Part shown: positions 49,995-60,000 of the stretch, piece by piece
How the letters are laid out: the number at the start of each line of letters is the position of its first letter
How positions within the stretch are numbered: the first letter of the stretch is position 1
Assembly: GCA_009746045.1 (NCBI GenBank)
Contig: RPFO01000080.1
Coordinates: 7,092,244-7,156,243 of the forward strand
Origin: Mesostigma viride
Taxonomy: Eukaryota; Streptophyta; Mesostigmatophyceae; Mesostigmatales; Mesostigmataceae
Length of the DNA: 64,000 nt
Reading direction: 5' to 3'
The notes under the pieces: generated by a model
Databases searched by the model: none
Told to the model about the DNA's origin: nothing
The model's input: only the letters and a program-made list of their open reading frames with translations
Program-made: the position numbers and the translations under genes

Positions 49995-50683
49995 ATCCCT
50001 TCCAGGCCTGCATGGTGGGCCGGCAGCGCTGTTCCTGCGTGTAGTTTTGTGATGTATAGTTAGTTGTACCTTGTGCCGCTGGCGTGATCCTTGGATGTCT
50101 GTGTCAGATTACTATTAATTTCTTCAGGGTTATTCTCCCAGTTATCGGGTTTTTCCTTATGTTGCATGCCTATCTCACCTCCGTAATCTATCATTCTCAA
50201 TGAATATATATCCATAATACCTGTATATTTATGTGTTGGGAAATAGATCATGAGTGATAGGCATATTGGAGTGCAAACGGGCTCCAACAGGATAATATGT
50301 CCGGTTCGGACTGTAAATCGATAGCCCGAACCATTGCCCGAACTTTTCAAATGGCTCTGGGATCGCGAAAAGTTTGGTCCAAACTATCCGATTTCCCTAG
50401 AGAATTCCGTGAACAGTTCGGGCTATCCGAAAAGTTCGCGGGCTATAATCACAGCCCGAACTTTTTGTCGGGCACCTGGAGAGATCTCCTGCAGGAGTCT
50501 GAGACGCGCCGCGCGCCGCGCCGCCGCGCCGCTCCCACAATACTCGCGCGACGCGCGCTGCTCCCACGGCACTACCGTGCATGTGCGCCGTTCCGGGTCG
50601 GGGTACGAAAGCGTGGGCGGGCGGCGTTTGGGCGTCTCAGACACGTCTCACGCACACTATCCCCTGTGCAAAAGCTGATCGCC

Positions 50684-51376
50684 ATGGCCGCCACTGCCTC
50701 TTTCGAGGACATGCCCAGCGAGATCCTTCGCGTGTTGGCGGACTTGAGCTGGCCCTCCGGCTGTGTGCCGTGAACAAGGCCTCCCAGCAGGAATGGGACG
50801 CCGTCATGGCGGAAAAGGATTCAAGAGGAGGTGCGCGCTTTCCGTGCCGTGATCGACGAGGAGATCGCGACCCGCGTTCGCTATAACCCTTGGTTGCCCG
50901 ACCCCGGCCGCGGTCGAGAATCGCCGTCTGAGGGATTTGAATTCCCAGGACCTGGAGTCCATCCATTTCAACGTTTCGATGGCTCGTTTCCGCGAGGCGG
51001 AGGAGCGCCTGTATACCCAACGCGCGGAGCGCCAGTCTCAAAATGAGGGCGGCGTACATCTTTTTTGTCGATTCGATCAAAGATTCTGTGCTCATCGGTC
51101 GACGCGGACGATCGTGCGCTTTCCGTGAAGGACGCTTACATCGACGCCCTTCCCGATCTGGACTGCGAGTTCACGCTGGCACAACGTACCGCGGACTTCA
51201 TGGCCCACCTGTGCGATGCGTACGTTGCCTCCAGTGCGGAGAGAAACGGCGGCGAGCGGCCCACCGACTTGCCCGAGCTGTTGTCCGGGCTCTGCGAGCA
51301 GTGCCTTGTGCACGAGTTCGTGTACGACATGGAGATCGACTTTACGGTGAGCGGGATGATGTACACCCCCCTTTGA
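50684..51376 (+). pseudogene. F-box-like gene remnant, frame-broken
   Basis: The start MAATASFEDMPSEILRVLAD followed in another frame by LELALRLCAVNKASQQEWDA resembles an F-box (MPSEIL..L..L..LCAVNK). Then come, in shifting frames, RAFRAVIDEEIATRVRYNPW, a likely coiled coil (ARFREAEERLYTQRAERQSQ), IFFVDSIKDSVLIGRRG, and the end SVKDAYIDALPDLDCEF to VHEFVYDMEIDFTVSG, with a stop at 51374-51376. At least four frame changes over 690 bp suggest decay, although short introns cannot be excluded. Confidence 0.4.
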
Positions 51377-51590
51377 CGGGTTTGCTGTACACATGAGTTG
51401 ACTCCTTATTAAAATTTATAATAATAATTTATAATAATTTATAATAATAAGACTCAACTTGAATCCTTACACACTGAGCCCCACAATGAGCCCCATTGAA
51501 ATAAATGTCTAAACCGCATACTATAAATTACTAATTCTCTTAGGGTGGGTCCCGGATTCCCACGGAGAATCGGGGTTCCTGCCATCGCCG
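51377..51590. other. A/T-rich spacer
   Basis: Contains TTATAATAATTTATAATAAT repeats (51415-51450). No gene is seen. Confidence 0.4.
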
Positions 51591-51815
51591 CGCCGGCGAT
51601 CACGTGACACGCCTGCCACATGGCAGCTCCCCATTGGACAGGGTGTCCCACGGGAAATCAAGATATCCCATGGGTGTCCAGGGTCCCACGTGCCACGTGT
51701 CGGCACCCCCGATTGGACAGGATCTCCAATGGGATATCTAGATTCTCGTGGGACTCAAGGGTCCCATGGGGCCACGTGGCAGGCTCTCATAGGACAGGAT
51801 CTCCCACGGGAGACT
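51590..51815. repeat. Degenerate 75-80 bp minisatellite
   Basis: About three units with ATTGGACAGG, TCCCA(C/A)(G/T)GGGA, GGGTCCCA and CCACGTGGCAGG-type phrases. Two to three more units lie at 55917-56105, on the other side of the RTE-like LINE. Confidence 0.65.
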
Positions 51816-51825
51816 CTGGGGGGTG

Positions 51826-51955
51826 CAGGTGCCCTTGGTGCACCTAGACTGAGCAAGTGTCGTTTACATTCCCACCCTTGCAGCTGAAGTAGCTTAGAAT
51901 GTATTAAAAGCCATATGCCCCTTCTCAGGGATATGTGCTACATGTACTCCCAACG
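51826..51955 (+). repeat. LINE/SINE 3' tail cut inside its hairpin
   Basis: GCAAGTGTCGTTTACATTCC, CCCTTCTCAGGGATATGTGC and TACTCCCAACGG, then a jump to LINE coding sequence in the middle of the hairpin. Confidence 0.6.
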
Positions 51956-52402
51956 GGCCTCTTGTGCTCGCCGGCAGCATCAGAGCAGCTCCAGTCCATC
52001 GTGCTGCGGTCCCCGCGTGTGCTAGTGGCCACTTTTTCAGCCACTGAGGGCCATTCACACTACACGCTAACCGTTATCGTGGGATATGCACCACATGCGG
52101 GTCGAGCTCAGGCGGAACGTGAGGCCTTCTTCGACGCCCTCAAGGAGGAGGAGGCCAACATCCCAGCTCGGCACTTCCTGGTTATGCTGCTCGACGCCAA
52201 CGCCACGCTGCCAGTTGGCACTGGGGGCGCTCAGTATTCCCCACCCAACACGACAGCCAACGGTAACACGCCTTTGTTTGCGAATCTGCTGGCAGAAGGC
52301 TGCGCTGGTTGCATGCAATGCTTCTTTCGCACGCCCCGCTGCACAGCTGGCCACCTTTTTTGGGCCGTCGGATCGGGTGGTGTGCCTCGACTATGTCTGT
52401 AG
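51935..52402 (+). CDS. LINE endonuclease domain, N-terminally truncated
   Basis: The frame contains ALTVIVGYAPHAG-like text (TLTVIVGYAPHAG), FFDALKEEEANIPARHFLVM and LLDANATLPVG, the central part of an EEP/APE endonuclease (YAP...F, then the LLDAN version of GDFN). The first third of the domain, with the SWN and QE motifs, is missing. The end of the domain, ESDHRLVLARIRL, lies in the next frame (about 52470-52508), so a frameshift divides it. Confidence 0.75.
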   Translation: MLHVLPTGLLCSPAASEQLQSIVLRSPRVLVATFSATEGHSHYTLTVIVGYAPHAGRAQAEREAFFDALKEEEANIPARHFLVMLLDANATLPVGTGGAQYSPPNTTANGNTPLFANLLAEGCAGCMQCFFRTPRCTAGHLFWAVGSGGVPRLCL

Positions 52403-54371
52403 TACGTCGGGCTCAGCGCCCCTCAGTTGTCGATGCTCGCGTCCTGCAAGATTCTGTCAGCACGGTGGAATCTGATCATCGTCTCGTGCTCGCTCGCATC
52501 AGATTGCGGTTTCCTGGGGTGAAACCGTCGCGACAGCTGGCACCTCAGCCAGATCTGAAAGTGCTCCGGATTGTGCTGAAGGATGCCGACAAGATGTCAG
52601 CAGCAGAGCAGGCCGCTATGTCGCACAGGGATGATTTCCTGGCCGTATTCGACGCCGGGGGCAGCCGACAGCAGTTACACGCCATTCCGCCGCCGGGGGA
52701 TATTTCAGTGATCCTCCGTGGTGTCGCCGCCAAGTATCGCCTGGCTGCCCGCACCCTCCCCACCTTGCCTCCGCGCCGGCAGCTTGCTGTCCACCGTCAC
52801 GCACCGACAGTGGTAGCCGCCAGGCAGATGCTCCGCCGCAACAGAGATCCGATCGCCAAACCTGGGCTGCAAGCAGCTCTGAGGGCCGCCTACGAGCAGG
52901 CTGAGAAGGCAGATGCTCAGCAGATGGTCAAGGACCTGCGCAGCTGCCAGCAGAAGCACGACGGCAAGGGGGCCTGGTTCTGGTACAAGCGCCTCGGGCA
53001 CCCGGACGGCCTCGGCCGGCCCCACCGCCACGACGTCCCCGGCGCCCCAGCCAAGCGGCTTCGTACCTGGGCCACGGCCACGGCCGAGGTCGTGGGGACA
53101 GCTGCGCCGCCCCCACCCCTGCTCCCAGCCGCCGCCGCCCGCCCGGCCGCCCTGGCCGGCCCCGCTGGGCCCCCTGCCCCGCCTAGGTCAGCGGCGGACT
53201 ACCTAGTCCCCCCGCTGGTCGGCCCACTTGGCGACCCGTCTGACATGCCTCCTTTCACCTCTCGCGAGGTCACGGAGGCGGTCCAGCGCCTGCGTTATGA
53301 CGCAGCCACCGGCTCTGACGAGATTCCGGCCGCAGTTGTAAAACTTGCAGCCGAATTCGAGGACACAGGTGTTATGCTGCTCTTCCGGGACATCTGCAAC
53401 CGCCTTCTGCTGTCGTCGCAACCACCTCCAGCGGCCTGGCAACACAGTTTTCGCACGATGCTGTACAAGAACAAGGGGTCGCCTGCCGACCCCGGCAACT
53501 ACAGAGGGGTGTGCATTCAAAGTGCCCCCCTCAAGCTTCTTATGCGGCTCATCCTGAACCGCCTGCGCACGGCCCTGGACGGTCACCTCAGCGAGACTCA
53601 GCACGGCTTCCGTTCAGGTCGCAACACAGTACAGGCGCTCTTCGCTACTCGCCGCCTGGTGGAGGAACTGCAACGCCTTCAGCCTGGTGAGTCCCCTTTG
53701 CACCTTGTGCTGGTGGACTTCATCAAAGCCTTCGATTCGGTTTTCTGGCCTGCGCTTTGGGACATCCTCGAGTTGTTCCGGATCCCCCGCCCCCTGATTG
53801 CTGTCATCCGCAACCTGTATGAAGGGTCCACCACTTCGGTGCGCACTTCTTACGGGACCACGCCCCCATGCCCTTTACAGAAGGGTGTGTGGCAGGGCTG
53901 CGTGCTGTCGCCCTACCTGTTCATTATTGTTGTCGAATACGTAATGATTCAGGCGCGCAAGCGATTTGCCCGCATCGTGGGCAGGGAACCAGGAGTGCAG
54001 GTTGCTAACAAATTCTGGCATGGCGGTGCGGACACGGAGATTCGGCTAGCAGACATCATTTACGCAGACGACACCACCCTCTTCGAGGACACTGAGCACG
54101 TGCAGACATGGCTTGACTGCCTGGCTCTCGAGGCCCGTGCAGTGGGGCTTGAGGTCAGCAAGAAGACAGAGGCCCTGGCGGTTGGGCTCACCAACCAACC
54201 GCCGCCCCTCTATCTCCTAGACGGCTCTCGAGTCCTGTATCGGGACTGCTGGGCAGCCTGCTCCCCAGCTGCGAGGTTGATATGGACCATCGCGCATCTC
54301 CCTCGCCTGGCACGCTTTACGCCAGTACCGGGCCCTGTGGCGCAAGCCCCTGGGCAAGATCGAGAAACACT
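52309..54371 (+). CDS. RTE-like reverse transcriptase
   Basis: The long frame is meaningful from about 52400: the end of the endonuclease (ESDHRLVLARIRL), a linker with helices and a Pro/Ala stretch (about 53040-53180), then RVT_1. Motifs: LRYDAATGSDEIPAAVVKL, NYRGVCIQSAPLKLLMRLIL, ETQHGFRSGRNTVQALFATR, LVDFIKAFDSVFWPALWDIL (motif A), LQKGVWQGCVLSPYLFIIVV (motif B) and IRLADIIYADDTTLFEDTEH (motif C, YADD at 54061-54072). A frame change near 54245 precedes the MITE, so the native end is lost. The catalytic core is intact. Confidence 0.9.
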
Positions 54372-55145
54372 ATTACAATTCGTTCAAGTGGCCCGCCGGA
54401 GCGGCTGTACAATTTTTCCCAGTGAGCGCGCTGCCAAGTGTACTTGTGGGCAAATTTTTAGGTGCCCCGTCACTTCGAGGTACTAAAAATTAGGCTACGG
54501 TACGAATTCAGCGAATTTCAGCGAATTTTCAGTCGAACCAAAGGAAGTGACGCCAACTACCAAAAAGTTTCCGTTACGAATTTTCAGCCCAACACTCGCG
54601 CAAAATGAAGTGACGGCAACTACCAAAAAGTTTCCGTTACGAATTTTCACTCCCACACGTTTGCACAAAAGGAAGTGACGGCAACTACCAAAAAGTTTCC
54701 GTTACGAATTTTCAGTCCCACACTTCGCACAAATTTTAGTAGGGCTGCACGCAAGCTACCTTTCAAAATTTTGCGCTAGTATGGAACGCATTTCATTCGT
54801 CTGGAGGAACGCTGCCCGCCAACTACCCCCGTTCAGAAAGTTCCGCCGAAATTTACCCGAGATTTGGAAATCTGAACGTCCGCGCAAATTTTAGTAGGGC
54901 TGCACGCAAGCTACCTTTCAAAATTTTGCGCAAGTATGGAACGCAATTCATTCGTCCGGAGGAATGCTGCTCGTCAACTGCCCCCGTTCAGAAAGTTGCG
55001 CCGAACTTTACTTGAGATTTGGAAATCTGAACGTGCGGTTGGAGTTTCGCGGGGAAACCCAAGTTCCCAAGTAATTCACCAATGACGCGCTTCGAACACT
55101 TGTCCGCTAAAACCTAAGCAGCCGCTCCGGCTGGCCTGACTTGAT
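54372..55145 (-). mobile_element. MITE with internal tandem repeats (copy 2)
   Basis: Reverse copy of the MITE at 45279-49230: it starts ATTACAATTCGTTCAAGTGG and ends in GCCGCTCCGGCTGGCC plus ACTTGAT, with the same two units of about 150 bp and three of about 60 bp inside. One TIR lost about ten bases compared with copy 1. It splits the LINE between the phrases coding KIEK and DLFKV. Confidence 0.88.
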
Positions 55146-55671
55146 AGTGAGTGAGGACCTGTTCAAGGTCTCCGTCCTTCCTCAGTTCTCACGTATGGCG
55201 CCGAGACGTGGACCCTCACCGCCGACCTGGCCCGCAAGCTGGACGGCGCGGTCACCAGCATGCTGCGTTCCATTTTCAGAGTAGGATATGCTGCTCATGT
55301 CCGCAATGACGACCTGTACCAGCCGGGGCATGCCCTATATCACCAGCACCATTAAGCAACGCCGCCTGCAGCTAGTAGGGCACCTAGCTCGCACCAACCA
55401 GGTAGACACCTCACGTGGCCCCCCCGCAGGTCTGCGACCAGCCCAGCCTGGCCGGCACCTCCTGACGTGGGCTGGGCCCAGTGATGTTAGACGCCGCAAG
55501 GCCCGCACCTTCAAAGAACAGCTAGTAGAGGACATGGGGGGCCTAGGCCTCTCCGTGATTTGGAAGAAGATGATGGACAAGGCCAAGTGGGCTCAGGTCA
55601 TAGAGGACAACGAGCCCCCCCCAGTGGGGAAGCGCCAGCGTGTGCAATCCCGCGGGAGGCACGCCAGATAG
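55146..55671 (+). pseudogene. RTE-like LINE C-terminal part after the MITE
   Basis: Continues the interrupted RT protein: after AGGACCTGTTCAAGGTC come frame-shifted DLFKV text, then ETWTLTADLARKLDGAV-like text, and the open frame TSTIKQRRLQLVGHLARTNQ, KARTFKEQLVEDMGGLGLSV and PVGKRQRVQSRGRHAR to a stop at 55671. Confidence 0.8.
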
Positions 55672-55861
55672 CTCCCCCTAGGGCAGCGAGCGGCTGCCTA
55701 GATAGATGTTGTAGTTAGAATGCTGTTAGATAGATGTAGTATGTAGCCAATGTAGATAGATTAGACCGGTAGGAATGTTTGCACCCATCCATCCATCCAT
55801 CGGGGTTAATGCTCCGTGACTCCCCAACGGGAGCACGAGTCTAATTAATTTATTAATTAAT

Positions 55862-56350
55862 ATGCCCCTTCTCTGGGATATGTGCTACATTACGTACTCC
55901 CAACGGAGTTATGTTCCTAATCCCCCACGGGACATCCAGATACCTGGCCAGGGTCCCATGGGTGACATGTGGCGGCCTGCCATTGGACAGGGACTCCTCC
56001 GAATAAACCGTTTTTCCGTGGGAGACCGGGCACCCATGGGTGCCACATGGCAGCATCCCATAGGCGGCTACTGGACAGGGTCCCTGCCAGGTGTCCCATG
56101 GGAAAAAAGCTCGATAGGTGCCGATTTACTTAATGTCTTGCCATCTTCATTTTCCACCACCATTCACCGACCCAGTCGAGTGATTCACTTGGTAGTGCAG
56201 GTGCACTCTGTGCACCCGGAGCAGGTGGGTCGTACACCTGCCCACCTGCACGATGTTGCTGACTGTATGAAAAGCAGTATCCCCCTTCTCAGGGCTACTT
56301 CTCAGTACAGTACATGATCTCCCAACGGAGTAATGTTGAAATTTTATTTA
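55862..56350 (+). repeat. Tails and minisatellite downstream of the LINE
   Basis: A hairpin tail at 55862-55920 (CTCC-CAAC-GGAG at 55897-55908), minisatellite units at 55917-56105 like those at 51590-51815, and a second tail at 56200-56350 (hairpin 56320-56331, then an A/T-rich tail). Confidence 0.65.
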
Positions 56351-57033
56351 ATTTAATTTAACGTGACGCTGTCTCCGTGATAATTAATTAATGCAGCCCA
56401 CATGTCGAGCCAGTCTTCAAGATTGCTGGTGCACATGGAATCTTCATGCTGGCTGGCGCCATGCACGGGGCTAATTTCTGATCGGGGCTAATGCCCATGT
56501 GGTCGCAAACACAACAGCTACCGGTTTACTGCCTGACAAGTGACAATCATGATCATGCCGGTCCTCCTCGCGGGAGCTGTCAACCTTGGTCAGTGCGGCC
56601 AAGTTAAGGAGGCAAAATAAAGCCGGCGATGAAATTGAATGCATGCATGCAGTATGGGAATTACTGAAGGCAGCCATCCTCGATCTTCTCATGGCAAATG
56701 TACATTGGCAGCATCGCCGTATAACACAAAACATGCCACAACATCATTTCGGTCACCGCATCACCCAGAGTTTCGTCGTGGTCACTAAGTGAATTGAAGA
56801 ATTCCCACTCCCATGCAAGCATGTTGTGATGCCTTCTACCTGTTGTTCATATGTACAAGTAGAAGGCATACAGGTAGCAGATCCGCCTCCGCATGACCTC
56901 ATGGCAGGGCCAGGCAAACGAAGGGAAACGAAGATGGCTTTGTATGGAAGTGCCATATCATATTAAACACGACGTGTTAAAACATAGGCAGCTCTTTCAC
57001 AGCATTGGATCCAGCATCAGCATGCATAGTGAT
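56351..57033. other. No gene recognised
   Basis: Holds short imperfect palindromes around CTTCTACCTG...CAGGTAG (about 56830-56880). No domain-bearing frame was found. Part may be 3' flank of the ParA-like gene. Confidence 0.35.
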
Positions 57034-60000
57034 TTACACCCTAGGCACACAGTGATGCCGCACAAGCTTTGCCAGTTTGGTGTAGGCGATCCGTACGTGC
57101 AGGAACTCGGCTGGCATCCCACGTGGCGCTTGACCTTGCAAGATGCGTTCCCTCAGTAGTACCTTGATGAAGTCTGGGCTGAGTCCGATGGCAGGGTGGC
57201 CCAGGGACTGCGAAGTCCTTTGTATGATTGGCACGTATCGGAGGAAAGGGATGACCATCTTCCCCGAGCCGTCCTTGAGGTAGAGCTGCTTCACCTCGGG
57301 GGGCACTTTGGTGTCTTCCACAATCTCTGTAACCAGGTCAAAAAAGTGGGCGTCATCGATCACCACGCAGGGGCGCTTGTCCACATTCTCAAACTGGAAT
57401 CCCGTCATCAGGAATGGGAGCAGACGCGGAGCCGATTGGTTGAACCGAAATGGCTGGTATCCATCGGTAGCTGGCAGGTTCCTGGCCTCCACTTCAGCCA
57501 TTTCTTGCCGATTCACGATGATGCTGCACCACCAAATTTTGGGAACGTCCAAGCAAGCCCCAAACATGAGAAAGAGCAAGAAGCGCCAAGTAGGCAAGAA
57601 ATTTTTAGGAAGTTACTGTAACATATGCAGCATAAGTAGCCGGTGGAGGCCATAACTCATGGTAAAGGCCATTGCTTCATGATAAGAAACAAACCATTCA
57701 ACATGATGTTCCGCTTAATGGGGCGTCCACTGTGCCTCTAGTCTTAGCTAAATCAAGCAACAATGTCTGCTACATTGTGGGAGGCAGCGCCGTCAGTTTA
57801 AATCCGTGTACTCTGTTGGAATAGCCCTGAAATTGTCCTTTCTGGTTGGCTAGAGACGCAGGTCCAAGGGTCACATACTGCTCACTCTGTAACGGACAAG
57901 GGTAGAATTGCCCAGCTCAATGCCTCACTGTAAACAGCTTTGATGCATTCCCAAGGGTGCTCCGCGGCCTACGAAAATCAGCACATACTTATATGTACTG
58001 ACAACTTGTGAAAGTAGGAGGCTACACTGTAAAAGCTGCCTCATGCCTACAACAAATCTCAAACTGCAACACACAGATGACAGTGCACAGAGAGCATTCA
58101 AGCCGGCAAAAGCGATGCAGAAGTAATATTTGACCGCATAGTGACATGCTTTTCTAACACAGGCAATTTCAAGGAGACTTGATGGTTTACAGACACAAGG
58201 TGGCCCAAACACACAGTAGTATACGACCTATGACAACTCCCAAGGGGCTCACACTGTCCACAGTGACGTGTGAAGGTGGATACACACACCACTGTGTCCA
58301 CAGTAACATGCAAAGGTGACGTACACAGTCCATTATGCGAAGGTAAAGGTGACGTGTGGAGGTGAAAGGGCACGTACGAAGGGATGACCGAGTGCAGCAG
58401 GCCGTACACGGAGCTGGCCGAGAAGAAGTCGGCATGGAACGTGGGCAGGATGTAGTCGCAGCTGCCCACCAGCGTTTCGTTCATCACACCCGCGCTCGGG
58501 CCAAAGTCGCAGACCATGTACTCAATGTTGTGCGTGCGCCCAATGTCCTGCAGCGCCTTGCGGAAACCGCCCAGCACCCAGAAGGAGCTCTCCTGGCCCC
58601 GCTGTTGGGCATTGGACCGTGCCTGCTGCATGCGAGACTCCAACGCATGGTGCAGGTCCTTGTCACCCGGCAGTAAGAACAGGCCATCCTTGAACCCAAA
58701 GTACTCGTTGCTGCCTTTCTCGTCCTTCTTGGTGGCAAACTCGAGGAGGCCTGTAGGCGTGGATTGCCCTCTAAACACCGCATTCAGCACCTTCTTGATC
58801 GTGTTGTCAAACTCCTTCCCGTTGCGGTCGAAAGAACCCTGCTGACACAGCCCCGAGGGATAAAAACTCTTGTTCCGCACCTCCCGCACCTTGAACAGAT
58901 CTAGAGTGGGGCAGTCCCTGTGGGATATGGGCGCTGCCTTGTCATCCTCTGCCTCCTCAACTCTGACCTCGTTAGGGTCCTCTACCTTTTTTATCTGCGT
59001 GTTGAAGAAGGTGGTCAGGTTGCACTGGGGGTCGCAGTCCACGTAGCACGTGCGGCATGCGAGCGTCTCGGCCAGGGTGAAGCCCAGATTGATGGCGGTG
59101 CTGGTCTTGCCCACGCCGCTGCGCGGATGGGTAACACACAGCAGGTATTGCCCAGCATAAAACACACAGCACGCAAAAATTGCAGGGAAGGGAATCAATG
59201 AAGCATGCAGCACAAGTTATTTGACAGCCATGCGGTGTGTCATCCAAATGGGTGTACACTGGTAGACCACGCTATGGCGGCCGTGGATAATGCCCTTCCA
59301 ACAGAAGCATGCAAGTGAGAGTTTGGAGCTGACTGAATGCATAGTCTATCCGGAATACTTGACACTTGCTTTTTATGCATGTCTTTTCCACGCACCCTTT
59401 GTAGTTGTAGCAGGCAATCAGGACTGTGGTTGACTTGGGGACAGCAGGCTCGTTGGTGTCCGCGCCAAGCTGGGGACCATCAGCCGGCACGGCGGCACTG
59501 CCGGGCACAGGAGGTGCCTCAGCGGGAGGAATGGTCGCCCCCGGTGCGGTTGTCGCCCCAGATGCTGGTGGAGGTATTGCCAGTGAAGCTGGTGGTAGTG
59601 GCGCGGCTGCTGCCACCGGACTGGGGTCTGGCTCATCTTCGTCGTCCTCACTGTCGTCATCATATCCCTCATCCTCGCCGCTTTCGTCAGAAGAAGTCTC
59701 GATGACCACTGACTCCCACCATTTCTGGTGAAGGAGAGCAATAAAAGGGAAGACGGGCAGACATGCATTTTTGAAATGCTTACTCCACATGGTTTGGCAT
59801 CTATTCCTGTGTGTGCATGCCTGAACCTACAACTTGCCTTCCAAACATGAGGCATGTAAGGCAGAGTGCTGCCTGTCTCGGCAACCTGCATAATAAGCTG
59901 TGGCATTTAGCTGGATGCATGCAGGAATTATGATTATTAACAAGTTCACCCCATGCGCATTTTGCGGCCTTTTGCCTGTACGAAGGGCAATAAAAGACAC

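Larger units (their letters stand above)
43982..50465. mobile_element. Long-TIR DNA element enclosing a LINE
   Basis: Inverted arms of about 180 bp at 43982-44165 and 50290-50465, roughly 75-80 percent alike by eye. Each starts AAAAGTTCGGGCTGT with its own small palindrome (CGGGCTGT...ACAGCCCG), and they share CAGAGCCATTTGAAAAGTTC. Inside them a second inverted pair (around 44255-44310 and 50205-50250, with ATACCTGTAT and ATGTGTT) flanks LINE sequence. Outside, GGCACTTGG (43971-43979) and GGCACCTGG (50471-50479) may be a decayed 9-bp target duplication. No transposase was found. The superfamily is open (Mutator-like possible). Confidence 0.65.
51956..55860 (+). mobile_element. RTE-like LINE, most complete copy
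   Basis: Starts inside the endonuclease domain and runs through RT to a 3' untranslated region with CATCCATCCATC, the hairpin CTCCC-CAAC-GGGAG (55820-55833) and a TTAATT-type tail. A MITE (54372-55145) sits in the region coding the RT C-terminal part. The endonuclease-RT order and motif texts (FIKAFDSVFWPALWDIL, IYADDTTLFED, ETWTLTADLARKLDG in a damaged frame) resemble the RTE clade. A frameshift lies near 52390. Confidence 0.88.

Noticed and set aside
51900-55910. 45-bp similar sequences at both LINE ends as its target duplication
   Set aside because: They differ by several bases and contain the family tail hairpin, so they are better read as separate tail repeats.
56581-56690. Phrase NLGQCGQV resembling a tubulin N-terminus
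   Set aside because: Only eight residues match, frames close at once and no other tubulin motif follows. Judged chance.
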